A stretch of DNA of 48,233 bases from Chloroflexota bacterium (GCA_029240655.1 JARDZW010000003.1:1-48233), one strand, 5' to 3'. Shown: positions 9,073 through 18,913, counted from the stretch's first letter. A program made the numbers and translations. Notes: generated by a model not told the origin, from the sequence alone.

Positions 9073-10515
9073 ATGACTGTCGTCGGCACCCATCCGCATC
9101 CCATCTTCCTCGCCGGCCGCTGGGTCGAATCGCCGGACGTGCTCGAGGTGGCCAACCCGGCCATTGCCGCGGAGCCTGCAGGCGCCACGTACAACGCGAC
9201 ACCCGAGCAATACGAGGAGGCGGTCGAGGCGGCCGTCGCTGCCTTCGAGGTCACCCGCCATCTGCCGGCCTACGAGCGGGGCCGGATCCTGCGCGACATC
9301 AGCTCGGGTATCCATGCCCGACGCGAGGAGCTCGGACGGCTGATCTCGCTCGAGGCCGGCAAACCGATCCGTGACGCGCTCGTGGAAGTCGATCGTGCCG
9401 TCATCACGTTCCGGCTCGGCGCCGAAGAGGCCGAGCGGATGACCGGGGAGCTGATTCCTCTTGATCTCATGCCGTCGTCCAGGGACCGCGTCGGCATCAC
9501 GCGCCGGTTCCCGATCGGCCCGATCGCGGCGATCAGCCCGTTCAACTTCCCGCTCAACCTCGCCGCTCACAAGCTGTCGCCGGCCATCGCCAGTGGCAAC
9601 CCCATCGTCCTGAAACCGCCCTCGAAGGACCCGCTCACGATGCTGACCGTCGCGGAGATCATCGAGGCCGCCGGCCCGCCCGCCGGGTCCGTGAGCATCC
9701 TGCCGATGACGCGCGAGCTCGGCGACCGGATGGTCGCCGACGACCGGTTCAAGCTACTGACCTTCACGGGCAGCCCGTCGGTCGGCTGGCGGATGAAGGA
9801 GCGGGCCGGGAAAAAGAAGGTCGTGCTCGAGCTCGGCGGCAATGCCGGCGTCATCGTCGATTCGACGGCCGACCTCGACTGGGCGGTCAAGCGCATCCTC
9901 GTTGGTGCGTTCGCGTATGCCGGCCAGGTCTGTATCAGCGTCCAGCGGATGTTCGTCCACGAGGCGGTCTGGGACACCTTCATGGAGAAGTTCCTGGCCG
10001 GTGTCGGCGACCTCAAGCTCGGCGATCCGCTCGATCCGACGACGGATGTCGGCCCCATGGTCGACGAGAACCAGGCGTCGCGCACACAACGCTGGGTCGA
10101 CGAGGCGGTCGCGATGGGTGGGCAGGTCCTCGCCGGCGGCAAGGCCGACGGCACCTTCTTCCCGCCGACGGTGCTGACCGATGTTCCGGTGGCGGCGCAG
10201 GTCTGCTCGAACGAGGCCTTCGCGCCGCTCGTCGTTGCGTTCCGGTTCCGCGACCTCGACGACGCGATCGCCCGGGTCAACGACTCGATGTTCGGGCTCC
10301 AGACCGGGGTCTTCACCAACGACCTCGCGGGCGCCTGGCGATCGTTCAACGAGCTCGAGGTCGGCGGCGTCATCATCAACGACGTCCCGACGTACCGGAC
10401 TGACCACATGCCGTACGGCGGGGTCAAGGATTCTGGACTGGGGCGCGAGGGCCTGCGCTGGGCGATCGAGGACATGACGGAGATCCGGATCATGGTGCTG
10501 GCCCAGCCCGGATGA
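9073..10515 (+). CDS. NAD(P)-dependent aldehyde dehydrogenase
   Basis: ISPFNFPLNLAAHKLSPAIASGNPIVLKPPSKDPLT, FTGSPSVGWRMKERAGKKKVVLELGGNAG, GQVCISVQRMFVH catalytic Cys, PYGGVKDSGLGREGLRWAIEDMTE. Confidence 0.95.
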   Translation: MTVVGTHPHPIFLAGRWVESPDVLEVANPAIAAEPAGATYNATPEQYEEAVEAAVAAFEVTRHLPAYERGRILRDISSGIHARREELGRLISLEAGKPIRDALVEVDRAVITFRLGAEEAERMTGELIPLDLMPSSRDRVGITRRFPIGPIAAISPFNFPLNLAAHKLSPAIASGNPIVLKPPSKDPLTMLTVAEIIEAAGPPAGSVSILPMTRELGDRMVADDRFKLLTFTGSPSVGWRMKERAGKKKVVLELGGNAGVIVDSTADLDWAVKRILVGAFAYAGQVCISVQRMFVHEAVWDTFMEKFLAGVGDLKLGDPLDPTTDVGPMVDENQASRTQRWVDEAVAMGGQVLAGGKADGTFFPPTVLTDVPVAAQVCSNEAFAPLVVAFRFRDLDDAIARVNDSMFGLQTGVFTNDLAGAWRSFNELEVGGVIINDVPTYRTDHMPYGGVKDSGLGREGLRWAIEDMTEIRIMVLAQPG

Positions 10516-10558
10516 CCGGCGCGACTGCCGCGGGTGCGGACATGCCGCGAGCCTCGCG

Positions 10559-11167
10559 GTGAGCACCGAGTTCTTGCTGACGACGTTCATCGTCGTCGCG
10601 ACGCCCGGCACGGGCGTGCTCTACACGCTGGCGGCCGGTCTCTCGCGCGGCGCCCGGGCCAGCGTCATCGCCGCGATCGGCTGCACGCTTGGCATCCTTC
10701 CGCACATGGTCGCGGCGATCACGGGACTCGCCGCGCTCCTGCACACGAGTGCCCTCGCGTTCGAGGTCCTGAAGTACCTTGGTGTCGCCTATCTGCTGTT
10801 CCTGGCGTGGAGGACGCTCCGGGACAAGGACGCGCTCAGTGTCGAGGAGGCGGCCCCGATCGCCCCGATGAAGGTCATCACCTCGGGCATCCTGATCAAC
10901 ATCCTCAATCCGAAGCTGACGATCTTCTTTTTCGCCTTCCTGCCGCAGTTCGTGAGCGCCACGGAGCCCGCGGCGTCCCTGCGCATGCTCGAACTGAGCG
11001 CCGTATTCATGCTCGTCACGTTCGCCGTCTTCGTCGCCTACGGGATCTTCGCAGCGTCGATCCGGAGCCACGTGATCTCGCGACCTCGGGTGCTGACCTG
11101 GATGCGCCGGACCTTTGCCGGCACGTTCGCCGTGCTGGCCGGCAGGCTCGCCCTCGCCGACCGGTGA
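10559..11167 (+). CDS. LysE/RhtB-type amino-acid exporter
   Basis: FIVVATPGTGVLYTLAAGLSRGARASVIAAIGCTLGILPHMVAAITGLAALL, LGVAYLLFLAWRTLRDK, GILINILNPKLTIFFFAFLPQFV. Confidence 0.92.
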   Translation: MSTEFLLTTFIVVATPGTGVLYTLAAGLSRGARASVIAAIGCTLGILPHMVAAITGLAALLHTSALAFEVLKYLGVAYLLFLAWRTLRDKDALSVEEAAPIAPMKVITSGILINILNPKLTIFFFAFLPQFVSATEPAASLRMLELSAVFMLVTFAVFVAYGIFAASIRSHVISRPRVLTWMRRTFAGTFAVLAGRLALADR

Positions 11168-11306
11168 GGGTCGTGCCGCGCCTCGTCGCCGTCCGCCGCA
11201 CCTTGGGCGCCAGCCGGCGCCCGCGCGATCCCCTCGCCGCGAGCGTTCGTCCCGCGGCCCGCGACTGCGGTCATGTCCCGGCCCCGCCGTGCGCCATGCT
11301 TGCGCG

Positions 11307-12485
11307 GTGGACCTGACACTCGGCGACGTCCAGCTCGAGCTCCAGGGTCGAGCGCGCGCGTTCACCCGCAAGGTCCTCCAGCCGCTCGAAGCCGAGTTCG
11401 AACGGTCCGGCGGGCGGTTACCGGCAGCGGCGAAGGCGCGGATCCGCGAGGCGTCGGTCGCCGCCGGACTGGTCGGCGGGTCGTTTCCGCGCGACGTCGG
11501 CGGACAGGGCTGGACCATGCTCGAGCAGGTGCTCGTGCATGAACAGCTCGGCCAGTCGACCGGCGGGCTCTGGTCGTTCATCCCGGGTGCGTACAACGCC
11601 CTCATCCATTGCTCCCCGGAGCAGCGGGCACGCTATCTCGACCCGAGCCTGACCGGCGAACGCTTCGGGAGCTACGCCGTCACCGAGCCCGGGGCCGGGT
11701 CCGATGCCCGCGCCCTGGCCGCCACGGCGGTCCGCGACGCCGCGACCGGGGACTATGTGCTCAATGGCGAGAAGTGGTTCGTGACGGGACCTCCGGACGA
11801 GACCGATTTCATGATCTTTCACTGCCTGGTCGTGGACGGGTCGAAGCGCCTGCCGACGTTGTTCCTCGTGGACTACGAAACGCCCGGCGTGACGATGGCT
11901 CACGACCCCGACTACATGCACACCTTCGCGGACCGGCATCCCCAGTTCGTGCTGTCGGATGTCCGCGTGCCCGAGTCTGCGGTCCTGGGCGACGTGGGGC
12001 AGGCCGACGAGCTCACCAACGAGTGGTTCGTCGAGGAGCGCATCCACATCGGGGCGCGCTGCACCGGGGCGATGGAGCGGCTGCTGACCCTGGCGGTCGA
12101 GTGGGCCGGCGAGCGGGTCCAGTTCGGCCAGCGACTGCTCGACTTCCAGGGCGTGTCGTTCCCGCTGGCCGATTCGGCCGCCGACGCGGCTGCGGCGCGG
12201 CTGCTCACCCGCGAGGCCGCCTGGCTGGCCGACACCGGCGCAGACCCGAAGGTGGTCCATGCCAAGGCATCCATCGCCAAGCTGTTTGCCTCGGAGGCGG
12301 CCTTTCGCTGCGCCGATCGGGTCGTCCAGGTGTTCGGTGGTCGGGGGTACATGCGTGAATACCCGGCCGAGCGGTTCTTCCGCGAGCTCCGCGTGGACCG
12401 GATCTGGGAAGGGACGTCGGAGATCCAGCGCCTGATCATCGCGCGTGCGCTGGAGAAGCGCGGCGTGGACCGCGTGGTCGGGTGA
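11307..12485 (+). CDS. Acyl-CoA dehydrogenase
   Basis: YAVTEPGAGSDARALAATAVRD, NGEKWFVTG, VFGGRGYMREYPAERFFRELRVDRIWEGTSEIQRLIIARAL; GTG start at 11307 preferred. Confidence 0.93.
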   Translation: MDLTLGDVQLELQGRARAFTRKVLQPLEAEFERSGGRLPAAAKARIREASVAAGLVGGSFPRDVGGQGWTMLEQVLVHEQLGQSTGGLWSFIPGAYNALIHCSPEQRARYLDPSLTGERFGSYAVTEPGAGSDARALAATAVRDAATGDYVLNGEKWFVTGPPDETDFMIFHCLVVDGSKRLPTLFLVDYETPGVTMAHDPDYMHTFADRHPQFVLSDVRVPESAVLGDVGQADELTNEWFVEERIHIGARCTGAMERLLTLAVEWAGERVQFGQRLLDFQGVSFPLADSAADAAAARLLTREAAWLADTGADPKVVHAKASIAKLFASEAAFRCADRVVQVFGGRGYMREYPAERFFRELRVDRIWEGTSEIQRLIIARALEKRGVDRVVG

Positions 12486-12495
12486 GGCGCCCGAC

Positions 12496-14748
12496 GTGAC
12501 CGACGTGACCGCTGCCGCCGGCACGATCGACCTGCGGCCCTTGTTCGCCCCGCGCTCGATCGCGGTTGTCGGCGCATCGCCGCGCAGCTGGATCGCCGAG
12601 ACCGTCCGCGACAACCTCCGTGCGACCAGCAGCGCCACGCGCTGCCACTTCGTCAACCCGCGCTATGCAGAGCTCCACGGGCAACCCTGCTACCCGACGC
12701 TCGACGCACTTCCCGAACGCCCGGACATCGCCCTCGTGGCGCTGAACCCGTTGCGCGCCGCGATGGTGACGCGGGACGCCGCCGCGGCCGGCATCCCGGC
12801 CGTGATCATCCCTGGCGGCGGCGTGGTCGAGGGTGGGGAAGCAGCCGCGGCGATGCAGCAAGAGGTCGCGGCCATCGCCCGGGAATACGGGCTTGCCCTG
12901 GTCGGCCCCAACTGCATGGGGGTGATGGATCTGACCGTCAACTCCTCGGCGTACATCGGCGACGTCTCGCCGTACCTCCCGCGCGGCGGCGTGGCCGGCA
13001 TCGCCCAGTCGGGGTCGGTCACCGACGCCTTCATCCATTCGGGATCACGGGTCGGGTTCACGAGGATCATCAGCTGCGGGACCGAGGTCGTTCTCGATGT
13101 CTGCGACTACCTGGCGTATTGCCTGGACGACCCGGAGACGACGTCCGTGATCCTCTTCCTCGAAGGCTTCAAGCGGCCAGAGCGCTTTCTCGCCCTCGCT
13201 GACCGGGCGCTCGAGCTGGGCAAGCCGATCTTGGTGGTCAAGGTGGGCCGGAGCGACCAGGCGCAGGCATCATCCGTTGCGCATTCGGGCTCCCTGGCCG
13301 GCGAGACGCGCGTGACCGATGCGGCCCTCGACGCCGCGGGCGTGATCCGCTGCACCGACCTCGACGAGCTGCTCGAGACCGCCGAGCTCGTGGAAGGACT
13401 CCGCCGAACGCGCCGATCGGTCGGCCGTGGGCGGACGGGGGTCGTCACCGTGAGCACCGGTGAGGCGTCGCTCGTGGCCGATCTCGCGCCGCGGACCGGG
13501 ATCGATCTGCCGCCATTGCCAGAGAGCGCTCGGGCGCGGATCCTCGAGCACCTCCCGACGATGGGCTATGTCGGGAACCCGATGGACCCGTGGGGTGCGG
13601 CCGACCCGCCGATCGCCTACGGCGCCGCCTTCGAGTCGATGGCGGCGTCCGGCGCCTACGACGTCCTTGTACTGGTGCACGACTTCCCGTACAAGTCGAT
13701 GCCCGCAGAGGTCGCCACCGCGAACGACGTGAGCCTGCAGCTCCTGGCCGCCACCCGTGACCGACCGCACATCCTGCCGGTGTACGTGTCGTTGACGTCC
13801 GGGGAGCCGCCACCGGAGACGAAGGCCGTGCTCGATGAGCTGGGCGATGGCGCCCCGCTGCTGCGCGGCGCGGTCGAGGCGTTCACCGCGATCGCGTCGC
13901 TCGCGCGCTGGGAGGCAGCGCGGACCCGTCGGCTCGACCGAGGCCCATGGCGGCCGGGGTGGCCGGCGCTCGCCGCGGATCGCACGGCGTACGGGCTCGA
14001 TCCGGACGGGTCGTCGGCCGCGGTCGGGTCGGGCGTCGCGGTCGGGTCGAGCGCCCCACCCCGCGCCCTCTCCGAGTTCGATAGCCTGGCGCTGCTGCGC
14101 GAGGCCGGCCTGCCGGTGACCGAGGCCACATCCGTGCCGGACGCCGCCGCCGCGGTCGAGGCGGCCCGATCGTTCGACGGGCGGCCCGTGGCGCTCAAGG
14201 TCGACGCCATCGGATTGGCGCACAAGAGCGACCTCGGCCTCGTCCGGCTCGGGCTCGCCGGTGATGCGCCGGTCAGGGCCGCCGTCGATGATCTCCTCGC
14301 CACCGCCCGCGCCCAGGGCCTGGCCGTCCGTGGGCTCCTCGTCGAGCCGATGGCCGAGGCCGGCGTCGAGCTCATCGTCGGGCTCCGCCGCGACGCATCG
14401 TTCGGGCCTGCGGTCGTCGTCGGGCTCGGTGGCGTCCTTGCGGAACTGCTCGACGACGTGGCGATCCGTCTGGCCCCGGTCGATCGCGAGACCGTGCTCG
14501 CGATGCTCACGGAGCTGCGCGGCGCCCGTCTCCTGGACGGCCTGCGCGGCAGCTCGCCGATCGATCGCGGTGCCGTGGCCGACCTCGTCGTCGCGCTCTC
14601 CCGGCTCGGCGACGATCGGCCGGATGTCCTGGAGGTCGACCTGAACCCGGTCATCGCGTCGGCGCGTGGCGCCCTGGCGGTCGACGCTCTGGTCGTCCTG
14701 GGGCGGCCGCTGGGGCTCGCGGGGTCGGAGGTCGGGGGCGATGCCTGA
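12496..14748 (+). CDS. ADP-forming acetate/acyl-CoA ligase-type synthetase (fused CoA-binding, ligase and ATP-grasp domains)
   Basis: LFAPRSIAVVGASPRSW, GLALVGPNCMGVMDLTV, GGVAGIAQSGSVTDAFIH, phospho-His loop VAHSGSLAGE; C-terminal ATP-grasp RPVALKVDAIGLAHKSDLGLVRLGL. Confidence 0.93.
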   Translation: MTDVTAAAGTIDLRPLFAPRSIAVVGASPRSWIAETVRDNLRATSSATRCHFVNPRYAELHGQPCYPTLDALPERPDIALVALNPLRAAMVTRDAAAAGIPAVIIPGGGVVEGGEAAAAMQQEVAAIAREYGLALVGPNCMGVMDLTVNSSAYIGDVSPYLPRGGVAGIAQSGSVTDAFIHSGSRVGFTRIISCGTEVVLDVCDYLAYCLDDPETTSVILFLEGFKRPERFLALADRALELGKPILVVKVGRSDQAQASSVAHSGSLAGETRVTDAALDAAGVIRCTDLDELLETAELVEGLRRTRRSVGRGRTGVVTVSTGEASLVADLAPRTGIDLPPLPESARARILEHLPTMGYVGNPMDPWGAADPPIAYGAAFESMAASGAYDVLVLVHDFPYKSMPAEVATANDVSLQLLAATRDRPHILPVYVSLTSGEPPPETKAVLDELGDGAPLLRGAVEAFTAIASLARWEAARTRRLDRGPWRPGWPALAADRTAYGLDPDGSSAAVGSGVAVGSSAPPRALSEFDSLALLREAGLPVTEATSVPDAAAAVEAARSFDGRPVALKVDAIGLAHKSDLGLVRLGLAGDAPVRAAVDDLLATARAQGLAVRGLLVEPMAEAGVELIVGLRRDASFGPAVVVGLGGVLAELLDDVAIRLAPVDRETVLAMLTELRGARLLDGLRGSSPIDRGAVADLVVALSRLGDDRPDVLEVDLNPVIASARGALAVDALVVLGRPLGLAGSEVGGDA

Positions 14749-15604
14749 CGAGGCGGTGGTCCTGACCGAGCGTACGCCGTGGGGCGTCCGACTCACGCTG
14801 AACCGCCCGGCGAAGCTCAATGCCCTCAATGGCGAGCTCGTGGCCGCGCTCGTGGCGGCCCTCGACGAGGCGGAAACCGACGACGCCGTCCGGGTCATCG
14901 TCCTGGAGGGCGCGGGACGGGCCTTCTCGTCCGGCTACGACCTGACCGAGGAGGCCGAGGGTGCGATCGGCGGGCCCGTCGCATGGCGGGAGCTACTGGC
15001 GGCCGACGTCGCCGCCACGCTCCGGTTCCTCGACTCCCCCAAGCCCGTGATCGCGCAGGTGCACGGCTATGCGCTGGCCGGTGGCCTGGAGCTCGCGATG
15101 GCCTGCGACCTCATCGTCGCTGCCGAGGGCACGAAGCTCGGCGAGCCGGAGATCCGCTACGGATCCGCCCCGGTGACGCTGCTCATGCCCTTCCTGATCG
15201 GCCAGAAGCGGACCCGGGAGCTGTTGCTGACCGGCGACCTGATCGACGCCGCGGAAGCCGAGCGGATCGGGCTGATCAACCGCGTCGTGCCCGCGAACGC
15301 GCTGGCCGCGGAGGTCGATCGCCTGGCCGACCGCCTTGCGCGGACGCCCCCGGAGGTCATGGGCCCGACCAAGCGGATGCTCAATCGAGCCATGGACGTC
15401 GCGGGGTTCCGCCTTGCGGTCGAGGCGGGCCTCGACCTGGGCGCCATCATCAACGCTGCCGACACGCCCGAGCAGCGCGAATGGGATTCGATCGTCCGCC
15501 GGGACGGTCTCAAGGCCGCACTCGCCTGGCGCGATCGCCGATACGACGAACGGCTGGCGGGGGACGGCCACGGAAGCGACGTCCCCGCAGCGGATGACGG
15601 CTGA
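14741..15604 (+). CDS. Enoyl-CoA hydratase/isomerase family protein
   Basis: GVRLTLNRPAKLNALNGELVAALVAALDEAETDDAVRVIVLEGAGRAFSSGYDL, KPVIAQVHGYALAGGLELAMACDLIVAAE. Confidence 0.95.
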   Translation: MPDEAVVLTERTPWGVRLTLNRPAKLNALNGELVAALVAALDEAETDDAVRVIVLEGAGRAFSSGYDLTEEAEGAIGGPVAWRELLAADVAATLRFLDSPKPVIAQVHGYALAGGLELAMACDLIVAAEGTKLGEPEIRYGSAPVTLLMPFLIGQKRTRELLLTGDLIDAAEAERIGLINRVVPANALAAEVDRLADRLARTPPEVMGPTKRMLNRAMDVAGFRLAVEAGLDLGAIINAADTPEQREWDSIVRRDGLKAALAWRDRRYDERLAGDGHGSDVPAADDG

Positions 15605-15630
15605 CCCGGCTGAGTCACCGGTGCGGCCAA

Positions 15631-15671
15631 GCGTGATGCACCGTCCGTTGGAGGCGGACGGCACATCACGC
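15631..15671. terminator. Bidirectional hairpin between convergent genes
   Basis: GCGTGATG-ca-CCGTCCG-ttggagg-CGGACGG-ca-CATCACGC: 8 bp + 7 bp paired around a 2x2 mismatch, between the stop codons at 15604 (+) and 15681 (-). Confidence 0.7.
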
Positions 15672-15680
15672 AGGGCGCGC

Positions 15681-17519
15681 TCAGCCCGGTCGCACGACGT
15701 AGTACGCATCGATGGAGACCGTCGGACGCCCGGATGTCCCGAGGCCTCTGACGACGATCGTATGCGTACCTTGCGGCACGGCCGTGGCGAAGACGATGCG
15801 CCTGGCCTTGAACGTCGAGGCCTTCAGGTCCACCGTCTTGACGTACTTGCCGTCGATGTAGACGTTGGCCTTGCCGCGCGTCGGGCCGACTGGACCGACC
15901 CAGGCGACGCCGGAACCGCTGAAGGTGAGCCTGGACGTCGCGCCATTCGCCTTGGTCCAATGGGCTTTTCCACCGAGGTAGCTCGTGTGACTGGCAATGG
16001 ACCATGACCCGGCCCATTGGACGGTCGACGAGGCATCGGACACGGTGATGCCCTTCTTGGGCCCAACGCTCTTCCAGGCGCCGTACCGACCCGCCGTGTC
16101 CACGGCGCGGACGCGGAAGGTATACGCATGGCCGGAACTCAGGGTCGTCCGGTAAAGCCTGGCCTTGGCCGAGCTGAGCGTTCTGGACGAGAAACCTCCG
16201 TCATCGACCTTGACCTGCAGCTGGTACTTCCAGAGCGGGTCGGAGCTGCTCGCAAGGCCCCAGAGGACGACGGCCGGAACGCCGGAGGTCGGCACCCCGG
16301 ATGTCGTGGACAGTCGGACGCTGGGAGTCGTGACGACCGGCAGGCTGCCCGGCGCCGGTGTCGGGGTCGAGCCTCCGCCGGCCCCCCACAGCCAATCGGT
16401 GAATCCGATCGCTCGGCCCATGTTCGACTCGACGGTCGGGATCTTCGTGCCGTACCGCTTGTTGAGCAGCCACGGCATCTGACGGGCGGCGTTGGTCTCA
16501 TTCCAGCCTTTGCCACCAGATGCCTTCGAGCGGGTCACGACGCTGGCTGCTCGTTTCATCGCTTTGGTCGACCAGTCCCAGGCCGCTGTGTAACCCGCCC
16601 GATACAGCAGCTCCACCTGGAGACCCATGCCCTGGATGGTCTCGAGCTGGTAGCTGACGCCGTCGTCGCCTGGCGGCCAGCGAAGCGAGCCCCCACGGCT
16701 GATGTCGGTCACGAACGCTCCATCGACGTTGATGCCGCTCTTGGTACATGCCTTGTTCTCGGGCGTGAACGTGGCGGCTGACACGCAGCTCCACGAAAGA
16801 TCCGCGCTGCCGAGCTGCATGGTGAAGCCCTTGTAGGCGGCTCGGTCCCCGAGGAACCCCCGGGTCACGAGGGCCGCCCGAGCCAGGTCGGTCTTGTCGC
16901 CGAGATACCGACTCGCCGCGATCCGCGAGGCCCCGGCATAGGCGCCCCAGTTGTTCGCCGAGACCGCGTGCGTCCGGCTCAGCGTGTACCACGTGGCGTG
17001 GCCGCCGACGTTGCGCGTTCGGATCGCCGATAACCACGAGCGGAACGTGGAGTCGTTCGCACCAGAGAGATCGGCGAAATCGGCCGCCAGGACATAGGCC
17101 ATGAGCTGGCGTCCCAGGGCCAGGACGGCGTTCGAGCAACCAACTGTCTGGGTCTTGATGGCGGCCATCACGCCTGCCCGGGCCTTCGTGCCGTAGGACG
17201 AGCTTCCCGTACGCGCGAATACGAGGGCGGCCGCCAAGGTCCGCAGGTGATGATCCTCGTTCTGATCACACAGGTTGGGGGTGCCGAGGGATGCACCTGC
17301 GACGGCTTTCAGGTTGGACCAGGCGTTGCCGCTCGTGGGTCGGGCCAGCAGCTCCGAGCGCGGCATGAGGAGGTAGTTGGTCGCGGCATCCGTCGGCGTC
17401 GGGGCTGACCAGGCGGTGACGGCGAGGATGAGGGCGCCTATCAAGGCTGCTGCGACGGCCCGGGGGGCGAAGGTTGGTCGGCCAGGCGCCCACTGGACGC
17501 CGATGTGGACCTCTCGCAT
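15681..17519 (-). CDS. Secreted alginate-lyase-like protein with C-terminal Fn3-like/carbohydrate-binding-like regions
   Basis: Signal-like N-terminus (AVAAALIGALILAVTAWSAPTPTDA), NLCDQNEDHHLRTLAAALVFARTG, SANNWGAYAGASRIAASRYLGD; AGGAAGGAG SD upstream of the ATG at 17519. Confidence 0.78.
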   Translation of the reverse strand: MREVHIGVQWAPGRPTFAPRAVAAALIGALILAVTAWSAPTPTDAATNYLLMPRSELLARPTSGNAWSNLKAVAGASLGTPNLCDQNEDHHLRTLAAALVFARTGSSSYGTKARAGVMAAIKTQTVGCSNAVLALGRQLMAYVLAADFADLSGANDSTFRSWLSAIRTRNVGGHATWYTLSRTHAVSANNWGAYAGASRIAASRYLGDKTDLARAALVTRGFLGDRAAYKGFTMQLGSADLSWSCVSAATFTPENKACTKSGINVDGAFVTDISRGGSLRWPPGDDGVSYQLETIQGMGLQVELLYRAGYTAAWDWSTKAMKRAASVVTRSKASGGKGWNETNAARQMPWLLNKRYGTKIPTVESNMGRAIGFTDWLWGAGGGSTPTPAPGSLPVVTTPSVRLSTTSGVPTSGVPAVVLWGLASSSDPLWKYQLQVKVDDGGFSSRTLSSAKARLYRTTLSSGHAYTFRVRAVDTAGRYGAWKSVGPKKGITVSDASSTVQWAGSWSIASHTSYLGGKAHWTKANGATSRLTFSGSGVAWVGPVGPTRGKANVYIDGKYVKTVDLKASTFKARRIVFATAVPQGTHTIVVRGLGTSGRPTVSIDAYYVVRPG

Positions 17520-17794
17520 GATGCTCCTTCCTACCTGGACGCCGAGCATTGACGTTCGGCGAACGATGGTTGACCGGCCGGGGGACTCTGCCGGGTGACG
17601 GTGGGCTTGGGCGGCCGCGGTGAGCACGGTCGGGGACCTTCCCCGGAAGCCCTCGAACAGCGAGCGTGCGGACCGGTCAGGCCGGTAAGGCGATCGCCGC
17701 TTGCGCAACTTTATCAACCCGAGGCAAGTCGCCCCATTCGGCGACCTCCCGGCAGCTGGGAGCCGGTCAAGCCTTGCGCGGGTAGGATGCCTCG

Positions 17795-18913
17795 ATGCTT
17801 CGTTCGTTCCGGTACGTCGCCCTGATCGCGACAGTGGCGATGGTTCTGTGCGCGTGCGGGTCCGACAGCCCGAGTCGGCAACCGACCGTCCCCTCGGCTC
17901 CGAGCCCCGCTCAGCCGATCGCCAGCGCGTCTGCTGGCATCCCTTCGCCCGGCCCGAGCGCGTCCACGGAGATCGCCCAACGCACGGCGCGCTGGACCAG
18001 ACTCGAGCTCGCCTCTGACCGACCGCCAGCTCGAGAGGGTCACACCTGGACGGTCGATCCCTCGGGCGCGGTCGCGTACCTGTTCGCGGGTCGCGGTGAT
18101 GACGGGTTCCTGGGCGATCTGTGGACGTTCGATATGACTGCGGACGCCTGGGCTCAGCTGGCTCCCGTCGGGCCATCCCCCGCAGCTCGCGCTGGGCATG
18201 TGGCCGCGTGGGTCGACGGCATCGGACTCGTGGCGTTCGGTGGACGCACGGCCGCCGGGATGTCGTCCGAGCTCTGGGCATATGACCCGGAGGCGAACGG
18301 ATGGCGGCTCCTGGCGCCGGGCGACGTCGGTCCACTTGCGCGAGCCGACGCCTGCGGCGTGATCGGTATCGACGGGCGGTTGTGGGTGAGTCACGGCGAG
18401 GACGGCGGCGGCGCCTATCTCGACGACGTGTGGATCTTCGACGCCGCTGACTCCACCTGGTCGGATGTGGATCCCGGCATGCCGGAACCCGCGGCACGGG
18501 CAGGCTCCGCATGCTGGTGGGCCGGTGCCGACGGGCTCATGATCTACGGCGGGCGATCATCGACCGAGGCAGCGCACGACGACGCGTGGTCGCTTGGATC
18601 GGGGTCGGCGGTGAGGTGGGAGGCCGGCCCGACCTTCCCAGTCCCGGGCCGCTCCGACGTGGCGGTCGGCGTTTCGAGTTCCGCGGCATATCTGTTCGGC
18701 GGTGTCGGGCAGGGCGACGCGTTGTTGGGTGACCTGCTCGGCCACGACCTGTCCGACGGCACGACGGAGCGATTCGCGCCAGCGTCCGAGGCACCAGACC
18801 CGCGAGCGGGTGCCTCCCTGGTCGACGATCCGGGTGGCGAGCGAATGCTTCTGTTCGGTGGTCGAGTGGCCACGGGCCCCGTAGACGACGTGTGGTCGGT
18901 CAGCCCGCCCTGA
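17795..18913 (+). CDS. Kelch-repeat lipoprotein
   Basis: Lipobox-like VAMVLCACGSD; repeated AYLFAGRGDDGFLGDLWTFD..., VAFGGRTAAGMSSELWAYD..., MIYGGRSSTEAAHDDAWSL, LLFGGRVATGPVDDVWSV. Confidence 0.85.
   Translation: MLRSFRYVALIATVAMVLCACGSDSPSRQPTVPSAPSPAQPIASASAGIPSPGPSASTEIAQRTARWTRLELASDRPPAREGHTWTVDPSGAVAYLFAGRGDDGFLGDLWTFDMTADAWAQLAPVGPSPAARAGHVAAWVDGIGLVAFGGRTAAGMSSELWAYDPEANGWRLLAPGDVGPLARADACGVIGIDGRLWVSHGEDGGGAYLDDVWIFDAADSTWSDVDPGMPEPAARAGSACWWAGADGLMIYGGRSSTEAAHDDAWSLGSGSAVRWEAGPTFPVPGRSDVAVGVSSSAAYLFGGVGQGDALLGDLLGHDLSDGTTERFAPASEAPDPRAGASLVDDPGGERMLLFGGRVATGPVDDVWSVSPP

Noticed and set aside
13270-14898. 542-aa minus-strand ORF opposite the acyl-CoA synthetase
   Set aside because: Low-complexity Arg-rich translation lying over a gene with clear domain motifs on the other strand.
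17520-18512. N-terminal extension of the 943-aa ORF 15681-18512
   Set aside because: The extension is Arg/Pro-rich and antisense to the kelch gene; a good SD and signal-like sequence support the start at 17519.
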